The translations under genes were made by a program, and so were the position numbers. From Dromaius novaehollandiae (lineage: Eukaryota > Chordata > Aves > Casuariiformes > Dromaiidae), in NCBI RefSeq assembly GCF_036370855.1, contig NC_088103.1:33335904-33399903 (forward strand): a stretch of DNA of 64,000 nt, read 5' to 3'. Position 1 is the stretch's first letter; each line of letters begins with the position of its first letter. The notes beneath the pieces are model-generated. The model was not told the DNA's origin. It saw nothing but the letters and a program-made list of their open reading frames with translations, and made no database searches. Shown in pieces: positions 51,101 to 58,897 of the stretch.

Positions 51101-54100
51101 GAGTTTACTTTTCTGATACAGTGGAGAAAGCATCATCACTGCCTTCTACGCTTCAGCCTGCAAGGCCAACAAAGCCAACCTGTCAGTTTCCTTTCTTAAC
51201 CAGTTTCTTTCATCATCCCAGTAAATCTTCACAACCTTCTAGCTTAAACTCATCTTTTTTAAATGGGACTGACCTCAGCTGTACTCAGTATTCCAGAGGA
51301 GAGCTCACCAACACCTCGTTCACAATCTCTGCATCCCCACTGTCAACACTTCTAGCCAGTAATTTTTTTTTTTTTTTTAAAAGGCTACAATCACACTGTC
51401 CGATCTGCTGTTCCACAAGCAACAAATTAATTGCTAGGTTCAGCACACTGCCCCCAAAACTTGTGTTTTTCTGTTAGATTAGCAAGCTTTATTGGTTCAT
51501 GGCAAGGCCAGCGCCAGCACAATGGAGGGCAAGAAGGAAGGTGGTGGGAACTGGATTCTCTTCTCTTTTAGCACACGTGACCTAGTAAATCAGCTCACCA
51601 TAGCACCTGAATCCATACCCTTAGTAACTTGAAAAATAAAAGCATGACCCTCCTTACATGTAGCAGTGTGCATGTTTAATGTTGACTGTCTTTAAAGAAC
51701 TTACCTGCCAATTTCTAGTAAGTCTATAAAGAGCACAGTAACAGCTGAGAGGGTTTGTTTGTTTGTTTTTTTCCCCCAACAGGCTTACCTTGAATAAACA
51801 GAGGATTTTTTTTCTAGGGAATAGCAAATTACATGTCAAAGTCATCCACTCAACAAATTCAAGCTCTCATTCCAAAGCACAGAGAAAATAAATCTTCTAA
51901 AAATGCCAGTTACACCACTTCTATCCAAATTTTATTAAAATTTCACCCGGAGAGAGACTTTGGCAGGAAAAACAACTTCTTCAAAGTTACAAACTGAAAA
52001 GAAGGTGTTATAGTGGAAGGAGATGGCCATAACAATATCCAGCGACCAAACCCTCTTCAGTACATTATTAGCTGCAATCAAATATAGCTACACAGCCCTA
52101 CAGGCTGAAGTTCAACTAATCCTGTAACTTTCCCCCTGATGCCCAAAACAATTTGTGCATCACTGTTTCTGGCTTTTTTCATACAGCTGGTGACAGACTG
52201 GGATGCAAATTCCTATCTTCTCAGCAAGAGCTCCTGTTGGCCCTGTCCCCATCCATACCAGAACACATATGCCAGCGGCATCTCTTTTGGTACACGTTAC
52301 AGGTATCTTCTGGCTTCCAACGCACAAACAGCGTTCTACAGCCATCTTATTTTACATATACACAGCAAGATAATTAAGAGCTTCAAACCAGAGGTGGTTT
52401 CCTATCAAAAATACCTGGGACGTGAGAACATCCAGGCATTTCTCTGTGAACTTTATCTCTGAAAATGGACAGGATGTCTGGATGATACACAGTTTAAGTA
52501 CAAAAATACTGGTCTACACTTAAGAACTATGAACTCACTATCTTCATCTTCTTCCACAAAGCAAGGAAGTTTATCATTAATTTCAAGGCTATACTTCTGC
52601 TTGTTCTGCAAGTTTCTCTCTTCAAGTTTCAAACAAGATATTGGTGTGAGAACAGCAAGAATAATACACATTTCTTTAACACCTTTCTACATATTTTATC
52701 ATCATTCTCTGCTTTCCAAAACACAGAGCTATATAGTTACTGTCTGCAAAACAGTGATTACAAAGGCTAAAACTATTTATTGCAGATTCTAAGCTAATAT
52801 TTTAAGGCATCTATATAACTGTACTCTCACAGCCTCAAAAACTAGCTTCAAAGTTTGAGCCAGAAGATTCCACAGCTCACTTATTCAAACTCAGCTTGCA
52901 TTTTGAATCTTTCTGTAAACACATGACTGTCACATTTCATAACACCATTTCTGCATTTTTAGCTTACACAAATAGAGAAAGCAGACAACTATCACGCACT
53001 GCGTTTTAGTGTACTGTAACTCAAGAAAGTCATGGGTAATCAGAGCATGTGACCACGTAAAACAGTCCTTTTGGCTTTCTGAAGAGGGCAGAAAAACCAC
53101 TGGTCAAAGATTTACTCTCCAACCCACCCTCAACTTAATTTGATGTAGGCCAAAACATCTCCCTTTTTCCAGCATGCCAAAGCAAAAGGGTTCACAAACT
53201 TCAGTTCAACAGAAGAGTCAAAAGGCAAAATTTCAAAGCGTTTATTCACTGTCATTGCTGTTGCTGACTGATCTGTCTTTCTGTTCTGCACTGTGCTCTG
53301 CTCCGGCACTCTTGCCTTCTTTCTCAGGGCAGGACTCTGCCCCTTGCCCTTCCCAGGACATTCCCAATGCTTGCTTGTGGCTGCTCTCACAGATGAGAAG
53401 TCATTCAGTGGCAATGGCTTTCTGCGCTACAAATCTTTCCAGAACTCTTGTTTTCCTAACAAAGCAATCATGCTTCTCCTTCCAGATTAAAACCTTATGT
53501 GCAGTCCAAACTTTATCTTCAGTTACCTTGTAGATCCCTTCTCTACGCTGAATCTCGATGACAAAACCAAAACAAAAGCCTTCTGCTGTCCTCTTCCTTC
53601 TTTCCCCAGCCACCGATTCCAAATGACTTACCTTTCTCCCACATCCGCTATCTCAGTGCTGTATTGTCTTTTACTCTAAATGCAGAGCTTTGTAACAAAA
53701 TTCAGATTTGTTTCATGTTTATACAAAGCCTTGTATAACACAACTGAGAGCCCAGATGCATTATCTTTAGAAAAAGAGTTTCTTTCCCCCACATTAGAAG
53801 TTCAACTTGAGTGCAAAGTAATCTGTCTTAGGCTGTTTGTTTTATAGTGCTTAACCATCAACATTTTCTATTTTGCATTTGCCATCCTGCTTTTTGGAAG
53901 TGCAAGGGAGAGGAACTGTCCAACAAAAACAGGGTGATAATTTCTCACGTGCTGTACCGCACCTCAGACAAGGAAGTGTACTAGAAACCTCAAATGAAAA
54001 CAAAAGATGAAAAAAGGAAGCACGTGAGTATCAGAAGGAATGTGAGAAAGTAATGCGCTCTCCAACTTGCTTTTTATAGGTATGAGAACATGAAAAGAAC

Positions 54101-55527
54101 ATGCAATCTTCCATGTGAACAGGACCATACCTGTTCACAGGAAGATTTCCATTATTGTTTTAATAAGAGGTCAGATCAGCCCTTGAAGACTGAAGAACTG
54201 ATAAAGCAATACTCTCTATTTTTCATTCTTTTACATGATATGAAAGGAAATGATTTGCAGTTGTTTACTGTATCTTTGTCAACAAAACATAGCTTTGGTT
54301 TATGCTTTTCAGAAAAATATATAAATTCAGCAAAACCTATTTATCACCACTAAAAAATATTCAAACATTTTTTTTGTGAAATTTCATCTTAAGTGAGACA
54401 CCAGAAAGACCACTAAGAAAACCTCTGGTTGAGGAAAGGCAAGAAACCATTAACACGTGGTCTCACTTGACACAAAAAAAGCCACAGAAAGAAGATGCAG
54501 CTAGCAAACCTTCCAAAGTTAAGGGCACAACACCTGTAAGGAAGGAAAGGGAAAACTCTTGTACTTGTTAAGCAGATGAAACCCAAAGAACTCTTTAAAA
54601 ATAATTATTGCTTATAGCCATATCAATGGCTATCAATGATTGCATAAAAACAATGCACTTTTAAAAAAATCTGTGCTGGAAACAACAGCGTCAATAGCTC
54701 TGAAAAAGCAAAGGCATACAAAGTAAGAATACACTACGCAATACAGCTACATCTTTGACAAAATGAAGCCACTTGGAAACCACTACAGAAACAACAAAAA
54801 AAACAAAAGAGAAAGTCATACCTAAAACCTCATAATGGTCTTCTATGTGACCACAATGTAACAGAATGCAGTTTTTTTCTTAGAGGAAAGATGTCTTGAA
54901 AAACTCACTGGCAGCAAAAACAAAGCCCCTGTAGTAGTTTCAGTTTCTGAGGCAGGAAGCAACACAGAAGAAAAAAAAAAAGACGTTTTATCTCCTCCCT
55001 TTCCTCCAAAGGTTAGCACTATAAAAAGCAGACACAGAACAAAATAAGGTGCTGCTTATGGGATAAGAACTTAAGACTTCACACTACAAGGAAGGAAACT
55101 TAAATTTAACTCAGCAGCCTATGAAAACCTTATCAAGTCTTTAGCAGAACTGGGATGTGCAACAGCTGGACAGATTTATCATGTCTGTCACCTACCACCA
55201 CCGCCTTTATTAGAGACCTTCTCCTACAGCACCATTACAAAGAGGATGGAGAGCAAATTAAGAGACAACCGCAGCTCTCCCTTTACACCTGAGCCGCTGA
55301 AGCCCAGCTCTAAAGACAGACTTGCTAACAAGCACCGAAATTTAAGACGTCTACACACGGGTGAGGACTCGTAATTTGAACGACGTGCCGAAGATGCTGG
55401 TCGGCCTTTGGCCGGGTATCGCCTTCTTGGCTCCCCTATGGGGTTCCCAGGCCATCAGACACCTCGCAGCTCGGCACGGCCGCCATGTCCCCCCTGGGGG
55501 GGGGGGGGGGGGGCAGCAGCGGTGCAT
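27126..55527 (-). CDS. SLF2: SLF2, SMC5-SMC6 complex localization factor 2 (complete, 20 coding exons)
   Basis: SLF2 (FAM178A) binds SLF1 and the SMC5/6 complex and brings SMC5/6 to damaged DNA in the RAD18 pathway; with SIMC1 it also directs SMC5/6 to extrachromosomal DNA. It acts in the nucleus. I assembled 20 minus-strand exons, 3603 nt in all, with matching splice phases throughout: 1200 residues, close to the human length as I recall it (just under 1190). Seen in the protein: a PIP-like [10 protein letters not shown] near residue 23, long disordered basic and serine-rich exons 3 and 5 with an NLS-like KRKR near 351, an acidic run of Asp/Glu at about 636-642, then an alpha-helical C-terminal half (about 710-1200). 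The latter is very similar to human over blocks such as [30 protein letters not shown] and [13 protein letters not shown], and is the SMC5/6-binding part. The start is uncertain because of a C-tract in exon 1; an alternative upstream ATG is at 55625-55627. Confidence 0.95.
28222..28248. repeat. Poly(A) tract of 27 bases
   Basis: An uninterrupted A-run on the plus strand in SLF2 intron 19. Confidence 0.95.
28330..28398 (-). CDS. SLF2: SLF2 exon 19
   Basis: A 69-nt phase 0-0 exon encoding [20 protein letters not shown] and PTQ (human [20 protein letters not shown]). The donor is GTACTG. Confidence 0.96.
29755..29841 (-). CDS. SLF2: SLF2 exon 18
   Basis: An 87-nt phase 0-0 exon encoding [20 protein letters not shown] and YRSK. 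It is almost identical to human [20 protein letters not shown]. The donor is GTAAGT. Confidence 0.96.
31466..31543 (-). CDS. SLF2: SLF2 exon 17
   Basis: A 78-nt phase 0-0 exon encoding [20 protein letters not shown] and VNSNQR (human [20 protein letters not shown]). The acceptor is CTTTAG and the donor GTAAGT. Confidence 0.94.
32426..32551 (-). CDS. SLF2: SLF2 exon 16
   Basis: A 126-nt phase 0-0 exon encoding [20 protein letters not shown] through LHTELEQQ (human VLHRYLVQMKPSDLLKK and LHLELEKQ). The donor is GTATAT. Confidence 0.94.
33099..33118. repeat. (AC)n microsatellite
   Basis: About ten AC units with one GC interruption, in the intron downstream of SLF2 exon 15. Confidence 0.9.
33137..33224 (-). 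CDS. SLF2: SLF2 exon 15
   Basis: An 88-nt exon encoding [20 protein letters not shown] and [10 protein letters not shown] (human [20 protein letters not shown]). The acceptor is TTTCAG and the donor GTACTG. Confidence 0.95.
33875..33972 (-). CDS. SLF2: SLF2 exon 14
   Basis: A 98-nt exon encoding [20 protein letters not shown] and [12 protein letters not shown] plus two bases (human [20 protein letters not shown]). The acceptor is TTAAAG and the donor GTAATG. Confidence 0.95.
34603..34779 (-). CDS. SLF2: SLF2 exon 13
   Basis: A 177-nt phase 0-0 exon encoding residues 949-1007 with [20 protein letters not shown] (human [20 protein letters not shown]). It is part of the helical SMC5/6-binding region. 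The donor is GTAACT. Confidence 0.96.
36012..36120 (-). CDS. SLF2: SLF2 exon 12
   Basis: A 109-nt exon encoding residues 912-948, ending [17 protein letters not shown] (human [16 protein letters not shown]). The acceptor is TATCAG and the donor GTGAGA. Confidence 0.94.
36557..36698 (-). CDS. SLF2: SLF2 exon 11
   Basis: A 142-nt exon encoding residues 865-912, with [20 protein letters not shown] and [14 protein letters not shown]. It is nearly identical in pattern to human [20 protein letters not shown]. The donor is GTAAGT. Confidence 0.95.
37413..37426. repeat. Homopolymer G14
   Basis: Fourteen consecutive G in the SLF2 intron between exons 10 and 11. Confidence 0.9.
38429..38504 (-). CDS. 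SLF2: SLF2 exon 10
   Basis: A 76-nt exon encoding [20 protein letters not shown] then ITLKN and one base. It matches human [21 protein letters not shown]. The acceptor is CAACAG and the donor GTGAGT. Confidence 0.94.
39928..40030 (-). CDS. SLF2: SLF2 exon 9
   Basis: A 103-nt exon encoding residues 805-839, including [20 protein letters not shown] and WLFQ (human [21 protein letters not shown]). The donor is GTAAGG. Confidence 0.94.
41858..42025 (-). CDS. SLF2: SLF2 exon 8
   Basis: A 168-nt exon encoding residues 749-805 with [20 protein letters not shown] and [13 protein letters not shown]. It matches human [20 protein letters not shown] and SGKIFNQYTLDLR. The acceptor is ATTACAG and the donor GTAAGA. 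Confidence 0.95.
42319..42435 (-). CDS. SLF2: SLF2 exon 7
   Basis: A 117-nt exon encoding residues 710-749, starting [16 protein letters not shown] (human LDELQKQLQEDIRQGR) and ending in an acidic stretch and LSEEHR. The donor GTCCTT is weak, but phase and protein similarity to the next exon support it. Confidence 0.9.
43379..43461 (-). CDS. SLF2: SLF2 exon 6
   Basis: An 83-nt exon encoding residues 683-710 ([20 protein letters not shown] then KEKEESK). It is comparable to human YTNTLERLVKEMED. The donor GTCAGT is non-standard at +3. It marks the start of the conserved C-terminal half. Confidence 0.88.
45754..46919 (-). CDS. SLF2: SLF2 exon 5 (large disordered exon)
   Basis: A 1166-nt exon encoding residues 294-682. 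It is serine-rich with an NLS-like [10 protein letters not shown] at about 348-357 (human FPEKRKRNSV). Near the end is an acidic block, [18 protein letters not shown], at about 625-642, comparable to the human SDEESLGYNLDSDEEEE and likely CK2-phosphorylated. The frame stays open 165 bases past the donor, but GTAAGT at the donor and the downstream match fix the end at 45754. Confidence 0.93.
46920..49742 (-). other. SLF2 introns 3 and 4 (around exon 4)
   Basis: AT-rich introns of 580 and 2185 bases either side of the 58-nt exon 4. I see nothing else in them. Confidence 0.8.
47500..47557 (-). CDS. SLF2: SLF2 exon 4
   Basis: A 58-nt exon encoding [19 protein letters not shown] and one base. It matches human ENGHLSRKRSSSDSWEP. 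The acceptor is TTTTTAG and the donor GTAGAA, phase 1. Confidence 0.92.
49743..50455 (-). CDS. SLF2: SLF2 exon 3
   Basis: A 713-nt exon encoding residues 37-274. It is mostly predicted disordered and basic. Conserved islands are [12 protein letters not shown] (human ERKLSSPKE) and [20 protein letters not shown] (human FQLSLASYCREREL), the latter NLS-like. The acceptor is CTCTTAG and the donor GTATGC, phase 0. Confidence 0.93.
50916..50959 (-). CDS. SLF2: SLF2 exon 2 (PIP-like motif)
   Basis: A 44-nt exon encoding R22-D37 with [14 protein letters not shown]. It aligns with the human KQSIIDFFKPASKQ block as I recall it. The pattern xQxIxxFF resembles a PCNA-interacting PIP box with a non-canonical first position. 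The acceptor is TCTTCAG and the donor GTAAAT. Confidence 0.85.
50960..55462 (-). other. SLF2 intron 1
   Basis: A 4.5-kb first intron. It contains a decayed CR1-like fragment at 51150-51480 and two overlapping minus-strand open frames at about 53130-53622 that I do not recognise. The rest is unremarkable AT-rich sequence up to the CpG island. Confidence 0.8.
51150..51480 (-). mobile_element. Degenerate CR1-like LINE fragment
   Basis: The plus strand has CTGTACTCAGTATTCCAGAG then GAGAGCTCACCAACACC. This resembles the antisense CR1 text CACAGTACTCCAGATG...GCCTCACCAATG. TGTTCCACAAGCAACAAATT follows. The CR1 sense strand is therefore minus, the same as SLF2. Confidence 0.5.
55463..55527 (-). CDS. 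SLF2: SLF2 exon 1, coding part (start uncertain)
   Basis: The ATG at 55525-55527 opens [20 protein letters not shown], ending in phase 2 at AG|GTGTCT, which is the phase exon 2 needs. The proline run is encoded by 17 C of an 18-base homopolymer. A change of one base lost or two gained would instead bring the stronger-context ATG at 55625-55627 (MAAPGVQRAV...) into frame. The N-terminus is therefore provisional, while the donor site is well placed. Confidence 0.6.
55496..55513. repeat. Homopolymer G18 in SLF2 exon 1
   Basis: Eighteen G on plus (C on the coding strand), encoding most of a six-proline run. Its length decides which upstream ATG is in frame. Confidence 0.9.
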
Positions 55528-55625
55528 GCCGGGGGCTGCCGCCGCCCCGCGAGGGCGCCTCCTGCTGGCGGGGCAGCAGTGCACGCCAGGAGCTGCCCAC
55601 CGCGCGCTGCACGCCGGGAGCCGCC
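55523..55625. repeat. Three copies of an 18-bp motif in the SLF2 start region
   Basis: Copies at 55523-55540, 55580-55597 and 55608-55625 follow TGCAYGCCRGGRGCYGCC. The first two are also preceded by GGGCAGCAG. The first contains the assigned SLF2 start codon on the minus strand. The core TGC(A)YGCCGGGAG resembles the ZNF143/THAP11 type of promoter motif. Confidence 0.75.
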
Positions 55626-55961
55626 ATCGCCTCGGCAGGGCGCCCCCGGCGGCTGGTCGCCACACAGTCCCCGACGCCCCCCCCCCCCAGTACCTGCAGT
55701 CTCGGGCGGTCTCTCTGCCCGCGGCCGCCGGCCTAAAATGGCGTCGGGACGTGGTGACGGGCGGGCACGGCGACGGCGAGCCCGCGCCCAGCGGCCGGGT
55801 CATGACTGGCAGTGCCCAACAGGCCCCACGAGGCGGAAGAAAACGGGGAGGCCGCCCGGTCCCGCTCCCGCCCCCATGGCAAGAGGCGCCGGCACCGCGA
55901 CTCTCGCCTCCGGGGGCTGCGGGCGGCAGGCGGGGGGCGGTGCTTCCCACCTCCGTCGCCG

Positions 55962-56150
55962 ATTGGCTGAGCGGCCGAGGAGGTAGTACCTCCTATTGGC
56001 CCTCCACCCTCAGGGGCGGGACGAGGAGACGGCGCGCTCCTGCGATTGGCCCCGGGCGTCGGGGCGCCCTTCCCCTCCCAGCCGAGAAAGGGCGGTTTGG
56101 CGCCTTGGTCCCGCGCGCCTCTCGCGCCTCGCTTCCCGCTCGTTGATTGG
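55962..56150 (-). promoter_or_regulatory. Four same-orientation CCAAT boxes (NF-Y sites)
   Basis: Plus-strand ATTGG (minus CCAAT) occurs at 55962-55966, 55995-55999, 56045-56049 and 56146-56150, each with NF-Y-type flanks such as GATTGGCTGA and TATTGGC. The spacing of 33 bases between the first two is typical of promoters with cell-cycle NF-Y pairs. Confidence 0.6.
56096..56103. promoter_or_regulatory. E2F-like site TTTGGCGC
   Basis: It matches the E2F consensus TTTSGCGC exactly. It sits between the third and fourth CCAAT boxes and is consistent with S-phase expression of a genome-maintenance gene. Confidence 0.5.
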
Positions 56151-56938
56151 TGCGTGCGCTCGAGGCCCGCAGGCCAGCCCCGCCCCTTCCCCCCCGCCAG
56201 CGGGGAGGCCTCCGCGGCCTCTCCTCGGGGGACGTCGTCGCCTGCCGCCGCCCCGCCCCGGCTCCAGCCCCCCTCAGGGGCGTCCCCGCCGAGCCGAGCG
56301 GCCGTCGCAGTCGCACCGCTGGCAGTTACCACCCCCCCCCCAGTCGCGAGTGGCAGACGCCATTAACCGCCCCTTGGCGGGCAGCACCTCTCGCAGCGCC
56401 GGGCACCCGCGGTTTTGAAGCTTAAAAAGGTGGGACACTGAAACCAGCCACAACATCACCACCAAAACCAGATGCTGGCCTGTCTGCTCATCCAAGTCTG
56501 CTGTCCACGCTCTGGGCCTTGTGAATTACCACAGGTTTTTCCCTACCACATTGCAAACTACTCAGCCCACAGTGAGAAAGCTGGACCAGGCAAGCTGAAG
56601 AGGTAGGTACGCAAGGCAGGCCTGTGTAACCAAGCTTAGATAAACCTGCTGCTGCTTGGTGTAGCGTGTGTCCCATGCCAATGTAACACTTAGCATATCT
56701 GCTACAGAATTACTCTCCAAAGAACATCAGTAAAAGCAGTCTCCCCAAAATCTTAACACTATTAGTTTTAATACTTTAAAGCAGGCATCTCACAAACACA
56801 AGCTGGTTTCTGCCCTTGGTCTGCAGGAGTATCAGGCAACATGAATGAAGCTACCTTCATGGCAGCAGTGGCACAAAAGGTTGAGGCAGTTTTTGAAGCT
56901 GTTTTTGAGTGGTTCCTTTTCTCTCTTTTTTTTTTAAC

Positions 56939-56961
56939 AAAAAAAAAAAAAAAAAAAAAAA
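56939..56961. repeat. Poly(A) tract with adjacent T-run
   Basis: A T-run, AAC, then about 23 A on the plus strand, forming a weak inverted repeat of low-complexity sequence. Confidence 0.9.
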
Positions 56962-58884
56962 CCTTGACCTGAAGGTAGAGGGGAGCAACCAAGGCTATGG
57001 CTTTTCTAATGGTTTTCTTTGACTCAGAAAGAGAGAGACACAATCCACTCAGATGGAAAGCAGCAGACCAAGTGAATGTCACTTTCTGCACCCCCACCAC
57101 CCCATAGGCATGGGGTGGATATCATGCAGTAGTTCAGACCAATAGTAATACTCAGGTCTGGGGTCTTCCCATCCCTTATTGGGTCCTGTCATTCTCCCTA
57201 GGCAGGCTGTTTCTTTCCTTATCTTTACTGTTGCTGCTTCTGCCAACAGGTGTACCTTCATTCCTTGTTGGGTCCCATCATTGTCTCTCAAGGTCCTGAC
57301 AAGGAGGTAATTCCAGACCACAGCAATTAACACCATCCCCAGCAGTGAGAGGAGGCTTTGTTTCTCAGGTTCTGACAACCTGGACAGGCCTTATTCTGAA
57401 GTCTTGACATCTTCCCTTTCAGAGTGCAAGACAGAAATACAGACTGCTTGCAACTTCCATATCTTTCCAGCTTGAACCAGCTCTGGTGCCCTCTTTTACT
57501 TAAGATGAGTTATCTGAGTGGCCTAAGGCTTCAACAAATTTATATAAACTTGCCTGGCATGAGTAGCTAAGTTGTGCTAAGTAGCTAACTCCAGACAGCC
57601 CCAGTCCAATATTCTTTAGCAACAAGTAAGGACAACAGCAGCTATCCTCACAACTCTTCTGTTGGAGTTTAAGTCTTGAAAATTACCTTTTCTGATAGGA
57701 CATCAAGTCAGGAGAAGCTGATGGCAACCAATATTTAGTAGAACAACTTTTATTAAGTGTTAATACTCATTAACAGGTAACTATTCACACAGTATATTCA
57801 ATTATTTCCTACAGACATACATGTGCAGTTACTCATTGTTACCCAGTAGGGAGGCCAACCACAGTTTACTTGCACAGAGAGTGCCAGTGGCATCTAAGTA
57901 GATTTTCAGAAAGTCCCTATTTCTGCAGGTGTAACTATAAACCTGTAATCTTTGTCTGCCTATAGCAGCCACTGCCTTCTTGGATATGGTCCAAGTTATA
58001 CAACCCATTGTTGACAGCAGGGCATGCTGGTGGCCTTGTATAAGTTCAGCTGACTCTTCGTATCCCAAGTTTATCAGTTTTTGTGGATTCAACAGGACCT
58101 CTAGTCTCTGGAGCTTATCAGTTCCTGGGAGACTTTCACACACTACTTCTCAGCATGTACTTTTCCTCTTCAGCCTGCTGTTTTCTGGTAACTATTTCTT
58201 CACACATGTCTGTACCTACCTACAGAGCCCATTCACACAGACTCACTCAGAAGTGACAAGTGCTCTCCAAGCTTCCCAGTATTTCAGCTAAACAGCTGTA
58301 GTAATGTTATTCCCTATCTTTCAAGCCTGCATAGCATTGCTTTGGACTAAGATACAACAGCAGAGAGGGAGGGCAGGAACGCAAAGGCCAGCTGTGTGTT
58401 AGCACTCATTTACATATCATACTGTGTGGCACATTAGACATAGGGAGTAATGGAAAACAGGCAATAGATTTGAATACCTATTCCATGGCAGATAGACAAA
58501 GAGGCAGAGGAGGTGTTTGGAAGCTTTCCCTTGTCTTTGTGAGACTAGAGATATTCCATGAGCATCCATTAAAAATGGAGGGAAGATGTTTTCTTTAGAC
58601 TTGGACTGACTTCCTCTGGCCAAAGTGTGTACCTGAGCATGTAGCCAGAAGTATGGCTGCAGCTCACACAAACATGTCTGAGCTACACCTGTATAAATTC
58701 ATCAAGTCACTACACTTTTCTAGCACATAGTCCTAGCTTGCTGGCTCTGCCCACCTCAGCTGATCTTTGTTCTCTTCACCAATTTGCTGTATGGTTGCAG
58801 CATGGCCACAAATTATAGGGCTCAGATACAGACTGGTATTACCAGTTTCCTTTTCTTCCATATTTCTGGAGGAACCATCAGCTG

Positions 58885-58897
58885 CCCCCCCCCCCCC
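58885..58897. repeat. Homopolymer C13
   Basis: Thirteen consecutive C in intergenic DNA. Confidence 0.9.

Larger units (their letters stand above)
55400..56400 (-). promoter_or_regulatory. CpG island promoter of SLF2
   Basis: About 1 kb of CpG-dense sequence covering SLF2 exon 1 and extending upstream of it. It contains GC boxes, four CCAAT boxes (minus orientation), an E2F-like site and a tandem 18-bp motif. From CCAAT spacing the transcription start is probably near 55.85-55.95 kb (inference). It could also drive a divergent transcript, but no plus-strand gene is visible. Confidence 0.8.

Noticed and set aside
55463-55486. ATG at 55484-55486 (MAAVPSCE) as the SLF2 start
   Set aside because: The context is good, but it reaches the exon 1 donor in phase 0 and would read exon 2 out of frame.
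55361-56146. Plus-strand frame of 261 codons across the SLF2 CpG island, as a possible divergent gene
   Set aside because: No domain, low-complexity composition, antisense to SLF2 exon 1, and no downstream plus-strand exons found.
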